From Lactonifactor sp. BIOML-A5 (lineage in GTDB: Bacteria > Bacillota > Clostridia > Lachnospirales > Lachnospiraceae), in the NCBI RefSeq assembly GCF_009677585.1, contig NZ_WKYV01000022.1:1-64000 (forward strand): 64,000 bases of DNA. The letters are read 5' to 3'. The notes under the pieces are model-generated. The model was not told where the DNA came from, searched no databases, and was given only the letters and a program-made list of their open reading frames with translations. Position numbers and translations under genes: made by a program. Below, one piece after another: positions 44,328 through 53,407 of the stretch. How positions within the stretch are numbered: position 1 is the first letter of the stretch; every line of letters begins with the position of its first letter.

Positions 44328-44888
44328 ATTAACGAAACAATGGAGTTTTGCAATCGGGAAGAATTTAGAAATTGGCTGCAGCAGCACAGTCTGTCAGACA
44401 CAGGTATCTGGCTTCTATTTGGCAAAGCAGGGGGGCCGAAAACACTTAAGGCAAGTGAAGCGCTGGAAGAAGCCCTTTGTTTTGGCTGGATAGATGGGCA
44501 GATGAAAAGTATTGATGATAAAACCTATAAAAAATATTTCTCCCTGCGCAGGGAAAACAGTAAATGGTCTGAAAAAAACAAAGAACTGGCCCAAAAGCTT
44601 GAATATCAGGGAAAAATGACCGACTACGGCAGGGCAAAAATAGACGAGGCAAAGAAAAACGGACAATGGGATGCTCCCAAAGCCCCAGCTGTTACAGAAG
44701 ATCAGATTTCATCTTTATCCGCTATATTAAAAGATTACGAACCTGCATATTCTAACTTTTTGTCCATGCCCTTATCCGTAAAGAAAACATATACCCGTGC
44801 CTACCTTGACGCAAAGACAGATAGGGGACGTGCCAAACGTCTGGCATGGATGGTAGAGAGGCTCAATAAAAATTTAAAGCCAATGTAA
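44328..44888 (+). CDS. YdeI/OmpD-associated family protein, possible ATT start
   Basis: The protein (186 residues from 44328, 182 from the ATG at 44340) reads REEFRNWLQQHSLSDTGIWL, EALCFGWIDGQMKSID and a C-terminal RAKRLAWMVERLNKN, the pattern of the YdeI/OmpD-associated (bacteriocin-protection) family. The only strong ribosome binding site, AAGGAGG at 44313-44319, is 8 bases before an in-frame ATT (ATT AAC GAA ACA ATG) but 20 bases before the first ATG. Translation may therefore start at AUU, or inefficiently at the ATG. The function of the family is poorly known. Confidence 0.75.
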   Translation: MNETMEFCNREEFRNWLQQHSLSDTGIWLLFGKAGGPKTLKASEALEEALCFGWIDGQMKSIDDKTYKKYFSLRRENSKWSEKNKELAQKLEYQGKMTDYGRAKIDEAKKNGQWDAPKAPAVTEDQISSLSAILKDYEPAYSNFLSMPLSVKKTYTRAYLDAKTDRGRAKRLAWMVERLNKNLKPM

Positions 44889-44942
44889 CTGTCAGCATTC
44901 TCTTTTCTCAGGCGTTCTACCAGCTGCTTTTTTAATTTTATG

Positions 44943-44970
44943 TTGTACATTAAGGGGGTTTTGTTATATT
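44943..44970 (+). promoter_or_regulatory. Possible promoter of asnA
   Basis: TTGTAC and TATATT with a 16-base spacer lie about 55 bases before the asnA start codon. The match is fair, not strong. Confidence 0.4.
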
Positions 44971-45023
44971 ATAAAGAATTAGAGAATATATATTTTAACC
45001 AACACCAAAAAGGGAGAATAAAT

Positions 45024-46034
45024 ATGGAATCATTTATTATACCAGAGGGATATACCCCCCAGCTTAGTCTGTACGATACCCAGATAGGAATTAAAACTGT
45101 CAAAGACTTTTTTCAGCAGACACTGATCCAGCGCCTGAATCTGCTGAGAGTTTCCGCACCCCTGATCGTAACCCCCGAATCCGGCCTGAACGATAATCTG
45201 AACGGGTTTGAGCGCCCGGTATCCTTCGGCATCAGAGAACAGGAGGATTCCCCGGCAGAGATCGTTCATTCCCTGGCAAAGTGGAAGCGTTATGCTCTTT
45301 ACAAATACGGTTTTTCCTACGGTGAAGGCCTGTATACAGATATGAACGCTATACGCCGGGATGAGGATACAGACAATATTCATTCCCTCTACGTGGACCA
45401 GTGGGACTGGGAAAAGATTCTCTCTAAAGAAGAGCGCACAGAACAAAAGCTGAAAGAGATCGTGGCAACGGTTTACAAAGTATTTAAAAAAACAGAGAAA
45501 TATATGGCCATTCAATACGACTACATAGAAGAAATACTGCCAAAAGACATCTTCTTTATCACCTCCCAGGAATTAGAGGATAAATATCCGGGCTGCACCC
45601 CCAAGGAACGAGAATATAAAATCGCAAAAGAATATGGGGCTGTGTTTATCATGCAGATCGGTGACATCCTGGCATCCGGTGAAAAGCACGACGGCCGGGC
45701 ACCAGACTATGACGACTGGAGCCTTAACGGAGATATCATTGTCTACTATCCGGTTCTTGATATTGCCCTGGAACTCTCCTCCATGGGAATACGGGTAGAT
45801 GAGGCTGCACTCCTCAGACAGCTGGAAAAAGCAGGATGTCCAGAACGGGCCAGCCTTCCATTCCAGAAAGCCGTCCTGGAGGGAAAGCTGCCCTACACCG
45901 TAGGAGGGGGAATCGGGCAGTCCCGTATCTGTATGTTCTTCCTGCGTAAGGTCCACATCGGAGAAGTGCAGGCCTCCATCTGGCCCCGAAAAACCTTAGA
46001 TTATGCCGAGGCACATGGGATACCATTACTTTAA
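45024..46034 (+). CDS. asnA: Aspartate-ammonia ligase (asparagine synthetase A)
   Basis: The 336-residue product matches AsnA: a class II synthetase-like core with the conserved PLIVTPESGLNDNLNGFERP, LAKWKRYAL, TDMNAIRRDE and a C-terminal VGGGIGQSRICMF. It makes asparagine from aspartate and ammonia with ATP. The ATG at 45024 has AGGGAG upstream. It lies beside the tRNA-dependent route, so the cell has both free asparagine synthesis and Asp-tRNA amidation. Confidence 0.95.
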   Translation: MESFIIPEGYTPQLSLYDTQIGIKTVKDFFQQTLIQRLNLLRVSAPLIVTPESGLNDNLNGFERPVSFGIREQEDSPAEIVHSLAKWKRYALYKYGFSYGEGLYTDMNAIRRDEDTDNIHSLYVDQWDWEKILSKEERTEQKLKEIVATVYKVFKKTEKYMAIQYDYIEEILPKDIFFITSQELEDKYPGCTPKEREYKIAKEYGAVFIMQIGDILASGEKHDGRAPDYDDWSLNGDIIVYYPVLDIALELSSMGIRVDEAALLRQLEKAGCPERASLPFQKAVLEGKLPYTVGGGIGQSRICMFFLRKVHIGEVQASIWPRKTLDYAEAHGIPLL

Positions 46035-46037
46035 AGT

Positions 46038-46101
46038 AAAAAGGGGACGTGTTCTTTCCAGAAAGAACACGTCCCAAAATGGATTCAGGGTGTCCCTTTT
46101 T
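46038..46101. repeat. 64-bp dispersed palindromic repeat, copy 2
   Basis: It has the same start (AAAAAGGGGACGTGTTC), same end (TGTCCCTTTTT) and same length as the copy at 27550. The inner hairpin is kept by compensating changes (TTTCCAGAAA loop region). It also lies immediately after a plus-strand stop codon and before a convergent minus-strand gene. Confidence 0.75.
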
Positions 46102-46763
46102 CACCCAGCCCTGTCCCCAATTCTATCTATCTGCTGTTTTACCTCCTCTATACTTCCCGCTATCCCATTCGCTTTCCTCAGTTCTTCCTGTTTTCCATAC
46201 CCATACGTACAGCCAATTGCCGGAATCCCCCATCTCGCCCCTATCTCCATATCTTGAAACCGATCTCCTATTACAACATAGGCTCCCGGATGTTTCTTTT
46301 TTATTAAGGGAAATATCTTCCATTTTTTCTGATATCCATACGCTTCTGCAGGATAATATCCTGTAAAATATCTGTCCAGCTGAAATATTTTTCTGTGTTG
46401 TTCCAAATACGCAGTTTTGCAGTTACTGAGGAGCAGCAGAGCATGCCCTTCTTTTTTAAGTTCTTCCAGCATTACTTCCGCACCCGGATACAAATGTGCC
46501 TTTCCTGAAGCTGTCTGTTCTTCCATGAAGGTTCCAATGGCTTCGCTGTATGTCTCTTTTGCCCTGTCAGATAGCGAAGGCAGAAAGGCATTCCACATAT
46601 CCCGGGGGCTGTATCCCAGCCATTTTATAATCTCTGTGTCTTTCCATTCCCGGTAAGGGGTAAGTCCGGCCTCTGTCATCCGGCGGTACACCTCCCGAAA
46701 AGCAGGTATATAGATTCTGGCACAGTCATGAAGGGTCCCGTCGTAATCAAACAAAAGATTCAT
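46101..46763 (-). CDS. HAD-superfamily phosphatase, candidate riboflavin-pathway phosphatase
   Basis: The 220-residue product has the HAD motifs: I DYDGTLHD (residues 6-13), II LLSNC, III Lys in GYQKKWKIF, IV VIGDRFQDMEIG. A helical cap (about 18-85) places it in the phosphoglycolate phosphatase-like subgroup. It begins 4 bases after ribH at the end of the rib operon. The bacterial pathway needs a phosphatase for 5-amino-6-ribitylaminouracil 5'-phosphate, supplied elsewhere by HAD enzymes such as YigB or YcsE; location makes this the natural candidate. That role is inferred. Confidence 0.8.
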   Translation of the reverse strand: MNLLFDYDGTLHDCARIYIPAFREVYRRMTEAGLTPYREWKDTEIIKWLGYSPRDMWNAFLPSLSDRAKETYSEAIGTFMEEQTASGKAHLYPGAEVMLEELKKEGHALLLLSNCKTAYLEQHRKIFQLDRYFTGYYPAEAYGYQKKWKIFPLIKKKHPGAYVVIGDRFQDMEIGARWGIPAIGCTYGYGKQEELRKANGIAGSIEEVKQQIDRIGDRAG

Positions 46764-46767
46764 ACGG

Positions 46768-47235
46768 TTATCCCTGTATTTCCTGCATCAGATTTACCAT
46801 CTCAATTGCCCCGGCCGCACAGTCAAATCCCTTATTTCCCGCTTTTGTTCCTGCCCTTTCGATCGCTTGCTCTATAGTATCTGTGGTTAGCACCCCAAAC
46901 ATCACAGGAATATCGCTTTTCAGAGATACCTGGGCAATTCCTTTTGATACTTCACTGCACACGTAGTCATAATGGGAAGTGCTTCCTCTGATCACCGCAC
47001 CCAGGCAGATCACTGCGTCATATTTTCCGCTTTTTGCCATCTGAGAGGCAATCAGAGGTATCTCAAATGCTCCAGGCACCCAGGCCAGGTCAATGCAGTC
47101 ATCTTCAACCCCATGACGCCGCAGTCCATCCACAGCACCTTCAATTAGTTTTGATACAATAAATTCATTAAAACGGGCAGCAACCATCCCCACCCTTATT
47201 TTTTCAGAAACCAGTTTTCCTTCATACACTCTCAT
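46768..47235 (-). CDS. ribH: 6,7-dimethyl-8-ribityllumazine synthase
   Basis: The 155-residue product has the lumazine synthase pattern: [52 protein letters not shown] and [23 protein letters not shown]. It condenses the RibB product with ribitylaminouracil. It follows ribBA by 64 bases. Confidence 0.97.
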   Translation of the reverse strand: MRVYEGKLVSEKIRVGMVAARFNEFIVSKLIEGAVDGLRRHGVEDDCIDLAWVPGAFEIPLIASQMAKSGKYDAVICLGAVIRGSTSHYDYVCSEVSKGIAQVSLKSDIPVMFGVLTTDTIEQAIERAGTKAGNKGFDCAAGAIEMVNLMQEIQG

Positions 47236-47299
47236 AACTTATCTGTCTCCTCCATTTTCATCTTATTTACATTTCCCATTAATCCCATATCCCCTATCC

Positions 47300-48499
47300 T
47301 TAATAATTGAGTATATGCCCCATTTTCTCCTGTTTAGTGCGCAGATAAACGATATCATGGGCCGTAGCCTTCATCTGAAGCGGTACCCTTTCCACAATTT
47401 CCATGCCATAGTCTCCCAGCTCATAAACTTTCTGAGGATTGTTTGTCAGCAGCCTTAAGGTTCTGGCACCCAGATCCCTTAGAATCTGCGCTCCGATATA
47501 ATATTCCCTGAGATCCTCTTTGAATCCCAGCGCCAGATTCGCCTGTACCGTATCCATCCCCTGTTCCTGCAGCTCATAGGCCTTTAATTTATTAATGAGG
47601 CCGATTCCCCTCCCTTCCTGCCGCATGTACAGAAGAACGCCACGGCTCTCCCGCTCTATTCTGGCAAAGGCGGCTGCCAGCTGCTGGCCGCAGTCACACC
47701 GGGAAGAACCAAAGGCATCCCCTGTCAGACATTCTGAGTGAACTCTGCACAGCAGATTCCTTCCATCTCCTATCTCTCCCTTCACCAGGGCCACATGATG
47801 TTCCCCGTTTAGCTTGTTCACATACCCATAAATCTGGAAATCTCCGTATTTCGTAGGCATATGGGCACATGTTACCCGGTCAACCAGCTTCTCATATTTC
47901 TTTCTGTACTCCTGAAGGGCTTTGATGGTAATCAGCTTGAGATCCCATTGCTCTGCAAGCTCCTCCAGTTCCTTTCCCCGCATCATAGTTCCGTCATCTC
48001 TCATAATCTCGCAGCAAAGTCCACATGCCTCAAGCCCTGCAATCCGCATGAGATCTACTGTAGCCTCTGTATGGCCGCCCCGTTCCAGAACTCCATTTTT
48101 TCTGGCCAGAAGGGGAAACATATGCCCGGGACGCCGAAAGTCTTCCGGCCCTGCCTCCTTTTCCACACACTTCATAGCCGTAACAGAACGTTCCTCAGCA
48201 GAAATCCCGGTTCCTGTAGATATATGGTCAATGGAAACCGTAAATGCAGTCTCGTGGTTATCTGTATTCTTCACTACCATCTGAGGCAGCTCCAGTCTTC
48301 TGCAAATCTCCTCCCCCATGGGCATGCAGATCAGCCCTTTCCCATACTTAGCCATAAAGTTAACATTCTCTGTGGTGGCAAACTCAGCGGCGCAGATAAA
48401 ATCTCCCTCATTTTCTCTGTCCTCATCATCTGTAACAATAATTATTCTTCCTTTTTGAAGCTCAAAAAGAGCTTCCTCTATCGTGCTGTACTGACCCAT
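47300..48499 (-). CDS. ribBA: Bifunctional DHBP synthase / GTP cyclohydrolase II
   Basis: The 399-residue fusion has the RibB half (about 1-200; [29 protein letters not shown]) and the RibA half (about 205-399) with the zinc-binding [19 protein letters not shown] and RQEGRGIGL. It supplies both precursors of riboflavin. Both active-site motifs look intact. It lies between ribE and ribH. Confidence 0.97.
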   Translation of the reverse strand: MGQYSTIEEALFELQKGRIIIVTDDEDRENEGDFICAAEFATTENVNFMAKYGKGLICMPMGEEICRRLELPQMVVKNTDNHETAFTVSIDHISTGTGISAEERSVTAMKCVEKEAGPEDFRRPGHMFPLLARKNGVLERGGHTEATVDLMRIAGLEACGLCCEIMRDDGTMMRGKELEELAEQWDLKLITIKALQEYRKKYEKLVDRVTCAHMPTKYGDFQIYGYVNKLNGEHHVALVKGEIGDGRNLLCRVHSECLTGDAFGSSRCDCGQQLAAAFARIERESRGVLLYMRQEGRGIGLINKLKAYELQEQGMDTVQANLALGFKEDLREYYIGAQILRDLGARTLRLLTNNPQKVYELGDYGMEIVERVPLQMKATAHDIVYLRTKQEKMGHILNY

Positions 48500-48522
48500 T
48501 TTATGTCCTCCTCATCTATCAA

Positions 48523-49170
48523 TTAATATCCTGCCTTCCAAAGGAGCTCCATCGTTACCCCATTGGTATCTTTCTTCACCCGCTCCGTTCCCATCAGCTT
48601 TTCTACGTATTTCCCTATCACATCGTTCTCCAGATTCACGGTACTTCCTGGGGATCTCTCCCACAGTACCGTATGAGACGCAGTATGGGGAATGACAGAA
48701 ACACTGAAATCCTGTTTTCCTGCTCTGGCTATCGTAAGACTGATTCCGTCAATGGCAACTGAGCCTTTTTCTACAATATACTTCATAATCTGCTCCGGTG
48801 CCCCCACCCGGTACCAGACAGCATTGTCGTCCCTGTTTACCTCCAGAATCCTGCCAGTCCCGTCAATGTGACCGGATACTATATGCCCCCCGAATCTTCC
48901 GTCTGCGGCCATCGCCCGTTCCAGATTCACTCTGCCGCCTGTCTGAAGGCTTCCCAGAGAAGAACGATTTAAAGTTTCACACATGACATCCGCATAAAAC
49001 GTATTTCCCTGGATTTTGGCGGCAGTCAGACACACTCCATTTACCGCTACACTGTCCCCCTGCCGCAGATCCCCGAATATTTTTTCTCCTTTTATCTGCA
49101 GCACAGAAGACTTTTTCCCTCTGGTTATACCGGCAATCACTCCTATCTCCTCAATTATCCCTGTGAACAC
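48523..49170 (-). CDS. ribE: Riboflavin synthase alpha chain
   Basis: The 215-residue product has two repeated lumazine-binding barrels. The first starts FTGIIEEIGVIAG and carries GDSVAVNGVCLTA; the second carries GSVAIDGISLTIA. The GTG at 49170 is chosen as start: the family begins at FTGI, and GAGGTGG lies six bases upstream, inside the end of ribD. The genes overlap by 20 bases. Confidence 0.93.
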   Translation of the reverse strand: MFTGIIEEIGVIAGITRGKKSSVLQIKGEKIFGDLRQGDSVAVNGVCLTAAKIQGNTFYADVMCETLNRSSLGSLQTGGRVNLERAMAADGRFGGHIVSGHIDGTGRILEVNRDDNAVWYRVGAPEQIMKYIVEKGSVAIDGISLTIARAGKQDFSVSVIPHTASHTVLWERSPGSTVNLENDVIGKYVEKLMGTERVKKDTNGVTMELLWKAGY

Positions 49171-50263
49171 CGTATTCCACCTCACTCTCTATCAGAAAAT
49201 CCTCTCCCAGGGTCTCAATCCTGGAGTTGGTAAGGATATACGCATCCCCTGGCACAGCAACCCCCAGTCCCTCTACAGGAGTTTTTGCACTGATCCCCCC
49301 AAAAATCTTCGGTGCAAGATATACCTGCAGTTTATTTACAATCCCTGACTGGAGCGCCGAAAAATTAAGGGTACCTCCTCCTTCCAGAAGAATGCTGTCG
49401 ATTTTCTCCTGGTACAGTTTCCTCATCAGCTCTTTTAGTTCCAGGTGCCCCTGTATACCGCTCTCTGCATAAATGATTCTGCATCCCCCTTCCTGATATC
49501 TTTTCCACCGCTCCTGGTCCGTGCTTGCGGTGGCAATCCACGTAGGTACCTCACTGGCTGTAGTGACCACCTGGGAGCCCAATGGAATCCTCAGCCGTGA
49601 ATCGCATATAATTCTCACTGGGTTTCTCCTTCCCGGCAGGCGGCAGGTAAGCATAGGATCATCTGCTGCCACAGTCCCGCTTCCAGCCATAACCGCAGCA
49701 CAGCGGTGCCGGTCCTCATGTACTCTCCTTCTGGCAGCATCCCTGGTGATCCACTTAGACGCACCGGTCCGTGTGGCAATTTTGCCATCCATTGTCATTG
49801 CATATTTCATAACCACAAAAGGCATCTGCTTTCGGATATAATGAAAAAATACTTCATTGAGAGAAATGCATTCCTTTTCCAGTATTCCAAGATCTACCTC
49901 CACGCCCCCGTTTCTGAGACAGCGAAGCCCTTTTCCTGCCACCTTAGGATTGGGATCCTCACACCCCGCCACCACTCTTCGTATCCTGCTCTCCAGTATA
50001 GCCTCTGTGCAGGGCGGAGTCTTTCCGTAGTGGCAGCATGGTTCCAATGTCACATACATGACTGCGCCCTCCGGCGACTCTCTGCAGGATGCCAGTGCTG
50101 TGCGCTCTGCATGAGGGCCCCCGTACCTCTCGTGAAAGCCCTGGCCTATGATTCTGCCACCCTTAACAATCACTGCCCCAACCATAGGGTTTGGATTCAC
50201 AAATCCGGCACCCTTCTTTGCCAGCTCCAGTGCTGCCTGCATATACTTCTCATCCTCTGTCAA
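49151..50263 (-). CDS. ribD: Riboflavin biosynthesis deaminase/reductase
   Basis: The 370-residue fusion has the zinc deaminase domain (GGPHAERTALASC; LEPCCHYGKTPPCTEAI, about 50-90) and the C-terminal reductase (about 145-365; MKYAMTMDGKIATRTGASKWI, LLEGGGTLN). It is the first gene after the FMN riboswitch. Confidence 0.97.
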   Translation of the reverse strand: MTEDEKYMQAALELAKKGAGFVNPNPMVGAVIVKGGRIIGQGFHERYGGPHAERTALASCRESPEGAVMYVTLEPCCHYGKTPPCTEAILESRIRRVVAGCEDPNPKVAGKGLRCLRNGGVEVDLGILEKECISLNEVFFHYIRKQMPFVVMKYAMTMDGKIATRTGASKWITRDAARRRVHEDRHRCAAVMAGSGTVAADDPMLTCRLPGRRNPVRIICDSRLRIPLGSQVVTTASEVPTWIATASTDQERWKRYQEGGCRIIYAESGIQGHLELKELMRKLYQEKIDSILLEGGGTLNFSALQSGIVNKLQVYLAPKIFGGISAKTPVEGLGVAVPGDAYILTNSRIETLGEDFLIESEVEYGVHRDN

Positions 50264-50297
50264 TTGTACTGCGCCTCCTTTCTTCTAGACCAATCAC

Positions 50298-50326
50298 AAA
50301 AATGCCCTGAATAAAAATATTCAGGG
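50298..50326 (-). terminator. Second terminator hairpin before ribD
   Basis: TGCCCTGAATA and TATTCAGGGCA pair around AAAA; on the minus strand ATTTTTG follows. It lies between the first terminator and the ribD start. Confidence 0.6.
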
Positions 50327-50395
50327 CACAGCACACTCCATAACGCTCCATCAGATAAACGGCACACAACAGTACACTGTTTTGTTTTCCCACAT

Positions 50396-50430
50396 GTAAA
50401 AAGCTCTGAAATGATAAACATTTCAGAGCT
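50396..50430 (-). terminator. First terminator after FMN riboswitch
   Basis: AGCTCTGAAATG and ATTTCAGAGCT pair perfectly (minus strand), followed by TTTTT. This is the likely expression platform of the riboswitch: formed when FMN is bound. Confidence 0.8.
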
Positions 50431-50492
50431 GAACCATCACAAGAAATTCAGACCTGCACAGCATTAGCTGCACCGTCCGATCGTTATGTGTT

Positions 50493-50599
50493 ATCTTCTT
50501 TCATCCAGACTTTACTGTCGGCTTCGGAGTTGCACCGAATCATGCCTTGCGGCTCGTGGGCTATACCACCGGTAGGGAAACGAACCCTGCCCTGAAGAT
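50493..50599 (-). promoter_or_regulatory. FMN riboswitch (RFN element)
   Basis: The minus strand carries the RFN landmarks in order: CTTCAGGGCAGGGTTCG, CCCTACCGGTGGTATAGCC, CACGAGCCGCAAGG, GATTCGGTGCAACTCCGAA, GCCGACAGTAAAGTCTGGAT and GAAAGAAGA. It binds FMN and controls ribDEBAH. Confidence 0.96.
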
Positions 50600-50617
50600 C
50601 TCTATTAAGTTATTATT

Positions 50618-50646
50618 ACTTTATCACAGGAAAGAGGAAATGTCAA
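50618..50646 (-). promoter_or_regulatory. Promoter of the rib operon
   Basis: TTGACA and TAAAGT with a 17-base spacer on the minus strand place the start near 50611, just before the RFN element. Confidence 0.7.
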
Positions 50647-50664
50647 ACAGCATCGTTGCGAAAT

Positions 50665-51957
50665 TTACTCCTTTGAGACACATCCCATCATAATATCTAC
50701 AATCTTTTTATCTGTCTCCCTCATTCCATCTTTCCCCAGCTGCCCTACATTGTAAATAGTCTCGTCAACCCCTTTTGTCACAATTCCGTCTCCCCCTCTG
50801 AACTCCTGTCCCTGCTGGTACATAAGGTATCCCAAGATACCAGCTTCAACAGAAATAGCAATCTTAGCTGCACAGGATGGTTTCGCCCCATCGCAGATCA
50901 TTCCTGAAACAACAGCCAGAGAGTTTACAATCGTGTGAGCAATTTCCGGAAACCTGCCTCCCTGAAGATAGGCTATGCCTGCACCGCTGGCACACCCCGC
51001 ATTTACAGCGCCGCAGTATGCAGAAAGCTTACCAATCCTGGATCGCTGGTGGATCGTAATCAGGTCCGAGACGGCCACCGCCCTGATAAGCTCCTCCCTG
51101 CTGCTCCCCATCTCTTCTCCGTAGACAATAACAGGAACTGCTGCTGCTATCCCCTGATTTCCACTGCCTGTAAGAATCACCACCGGGAGCTCACACCCGC
51201 TCATCCGGGCATCAGAACCTGCCGCCGCCATAGCTTTCGCCCGATTCTGCACCGTATTCTCCTGGGAATTCAGCAGTACCTTTCCGATATTTGCTCCGTA
51301 GGTTCCCCGGATACCCTCCCGGGCTATGGCATAATTGCACTGTATCTGTGGTTCTATATAAGCTGCAAGATCTTCTAAATCAGCACACTCCGCAAAGTCT
51401 ACGATATCCTTCACTGTCAGCAGATCTACACCATCTTCCTTTTCCTTTGCCTCCCCGCAGCTGCTCTCCAGCAGAACTTTCCCATTTTTTTCAATATAGA
51501 CAATATTCGTATGAGATCTGGTAATTCTTAGCTTTACCTGCTCCTCCCCTTTACACATCTCAATCTGTATATCGAACAGGAGATCCCCCTCCTCGGTCTC
51601 TACCTCAATTGAGTTTGCCTCCAGATACTCCTTTATCTCCCCCTTCTTATCCTCGGGAACTGCGGATATCACTTCCAGTTCCTTATCCGCCTCGCCGGCG
51701 ACTATCCCCGCTGCCGCTGCTGCGTCTATTCCCTTTAATCCGTTGGTGTTGGGAATGACCACACTTTTTACATTCTTAACAATATTTCTACTCACAGCAA
51801 TCTTAGTATAAGTAGGCAGCCCCCCCAGAACCTCTCTGGCCTTGGCCGCTCCATAGGCTATGGCAATGGGCTCCGTACATCCCATAGCAGGCACAAGCTC
51901 CTTTTTCAGCAATTCTATATATTTTTTATATTTACAGTCATTTTTATCCATACTCAT
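50665..51957 (-). CDS. cyuA: L-cysteine desulfidase family protein (UPF0597/CyuA)
   Basis: The 430-residue product matches the CdsB/CyuA group: AMGCTEPIAIAYGAAKA at the start, then cysteines in the second half (GAVNAGCASGAGIAY and MICDGAKPSCAAKIAIS) that fit an iron-sulfur cluster. Known members split L-cysteine to pyruvate, ammonia and sulfide; others act like serine dehydratases, so the substrate is not certain. It stands alone between the rib leader and the integrase. Confidence 0.88.
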   Translation of the reverse strand: MSMDKNDCKYKKYIELLKKELVPAMGCTEPIAIAYGAAKAREVLGGLPTYTKIAVSRNIVKNVKSVVIPNTNGLKGIDAAAAAGIVAGEADKELEVISAVPEDKKGEIKEYLEANSIEVETEEGDLLFDIQIEMCKGEEQVKLRITRSHTNIVYIEKNGKVLLESSCGEAKEKEDGVDLLTVKDIVDFAECADLEDLAAYIEPQIQCNYAIAREGIRGTYGANIGKVLLNSQENTVQNRAKAMAAAGSDARMSGCELPVVILTGSGNQGIAAAVPVIVYGEEMGSSREELIRAVAVSDLITIHQRSRIGKLSAYCGAVNAGCASGAGIAYLQGGRFPEIAHTIVNSLAVVSGMICDGAKPSCAAKIAISVEAGILGYLMYQQGQEFRGGDGIVTKGVDETIYNVGQLGKDGMRETDKKIVDIMMGCVSKE

Positions 51958-52111
51958 TCCTCCAAACTCTTATGCAGCAAATACCCTCTGCCAGGCAGTC
52001 CGCAATTCTCCCTTAATTATTACATGTTTTTCCGTTAAGTCAACAGAATTCTCCGAATTTTTTTATCCATATATTTCCCTTGGAGACCAAAAATTATATA
52101 CTGATAAAAGC

Positions 52112-52148
52112 ATATGCCATACGTCCCATCAATAACAAATTGGCATAT
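52112..52148. repeat. Inverted repeat before solo integrase
   Basis: ATATGCCA (52112-52119) and TGGCATAT (52141-52148) are perfect inverted 8-mers 21 bases apart, 34 bases before the integrase start. They could be integrase-binding arm sites, part of an attachment site, or a regulatory hairpin. Confidence 0.4.
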
Positions 52149-52181
52149 AGATGGCACAAATTATATAGGAGGTTTTAAGAA

Positions 52182-53336
52182 ATGGGAAAAGATCAAAAAG
52201 GAAGAGAATTGGGGCGGGGAATTATACAGCTGCCTAATAAGTCCTATCAGGGCAGATTTACTTATCAGGGCAAACGCTATGCCGTGTATCACAGGACCCT
52301 TACAGGAGTAACCGAAAAGCTGCGCAATACCAGATATGAAATAGAGCACGGCGCCCCGGGTATGGGAAGTACCCCTTCTCTTGACTTCTGGTTTGACCTG
52401 TGGCTGAATAAATATAAGTCTCTTTCCGTAAAACAGGGGACTGTGGATACCTATCATAACTATTATGTCAATTATCTATCTCCCTCCCTTGGTCAGATGA
52501 AGCTGGCCAATATTTCCCCTTACAATCTGCAGCAGCTCTTCTATGATTTAAGGCAGTCCGGTTATTCCAATAATACTGTTCATTTGTGTTATACGCTTTT
52601 GAACAGCCTGTTTAAGCAGGCCTGCAGACTGAATCTCCTGCAACATAATCCAGTGCAGAAGATCGAACTGCCCCGGCAGCACTCCGCGCCCCGTCAACAG
52701 GCACTTTCCAGAACAGAACAGGAAATTTTTCTAAGTTATGCCCGGAAAAGCCCTTATTTTCCCGTCTACTCTCTGGCCCTTTTAACCGGCATGCGGGTAG
52801 GTGAGCTGAGGGCACTCAGATGGTGCGACGTAGACCTTCCCAATGCTTCCCTGATGGTTACCGGCACCATAAAATATACCAAACAGCAGGGCTGCTTTAG
52901 GGACTCTCCCAAAACTGCAAGCAGTTATAGAAAAATCCCCCTTTTGCCGAAGGCCATAGAGCTGTTAGAAGACTTGCAGAATAAACAGCCCCACCCTGAA
53001 AGCCAGGCAAACGAACGTCCCCAGCTGGAAGATATGGATGAGCTGGTCTTTCCCTCAAAGTCCGGAAAGCCTCTCTGCCACGGCGTGCTAAATGCAGATA
53101 TTAATAAGATTGTAGCATACATAAATGAAAAGGCAGGGATCCCCTTTCCCCCTATGACCCCTCACTCCTTACGGCATACTTTTTCTACAAGGTGTATGGA
53201 ATCTGGCATGGCACCGAAGGTTCTCCAGTCCATCCTCGGACATCAGAACTTTTCCACCACCATGGATTTGTATTCCCATGTTCTCCCGGATCAAAAGAAG
53301 GCTGAGATGAAAAAACTGCGGTTTGGCTACCTGTAA
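52182..53336 (+). CDS. Solitary tyrosine recombinase/integrase
   Basis: The 384-residue product has an arm-binding N-terminus (about 1-55), a SAM-like core-binding domain (about 65-155) and the catalytic domain with Arg in LTGMRVGELRALRW (about 205), HxxR in TPHSLRHTF (about 328), His in LGHQNFSTT and the nucleophile Tyr in MDLYSHV (about 366). All catalytic residues are present. AGGAGG precedes the start. No relaxase, excisionase or phage gene is next to it, so it is a leftover of a lost element, or acts on a distant or local site. Confidence 0.88.
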   Translation: MGKDQKGRELGRGIIQLPNKSYQGRFTYQGKRYAVYHRTLTGVTEKLRNTRYEIEHGAPGMGSTPSLDFWFDLWLNKYKSLSVKQGTVDTYHNYYVNYLSPSLGQMKLANISPYNLQQLFYDLRQSGYSNNTVHLCYTLLNSLFKQACRLNLLQHNPVQKIELPRQHSAPRQQALSRTEQEIFLSYARKSPYFPVYSLALLTGMRVGELRALRWCDVDLPNASLMVTGTIKYTKQQGCFRDSPKTASSYRKIPLLPKAIELLEDLQNKQPHPESQANERPQLEDMDELVFPSKSGKPLCHGVLNADINKIVAYINEKAGIPFPPMTPHSLRHTFSTRCMESGMAPKVLQSILGHQNFSTTMDLYSHVLPDQKKAEMKKLRFGYL

Positions 53337-53343
53337 CTGGCAT

Positions 53344-53380
53344 AAAAAGCGGCATGACTCAAAAAGTCATGCCGCTTTTT
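53344..53380. terminator. Strong bidirectional terminator after integrase
   Basis: AAAAAGCGGCATGACT and AGTCATGCCGCTTTTT form a perfect 16-bp stem with a 5-base loop and T run. Confidence 0.85.
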
Positions 53381-53407
53381 ACCGATAATTTCAATTAAAA
53401 TTTAAAA

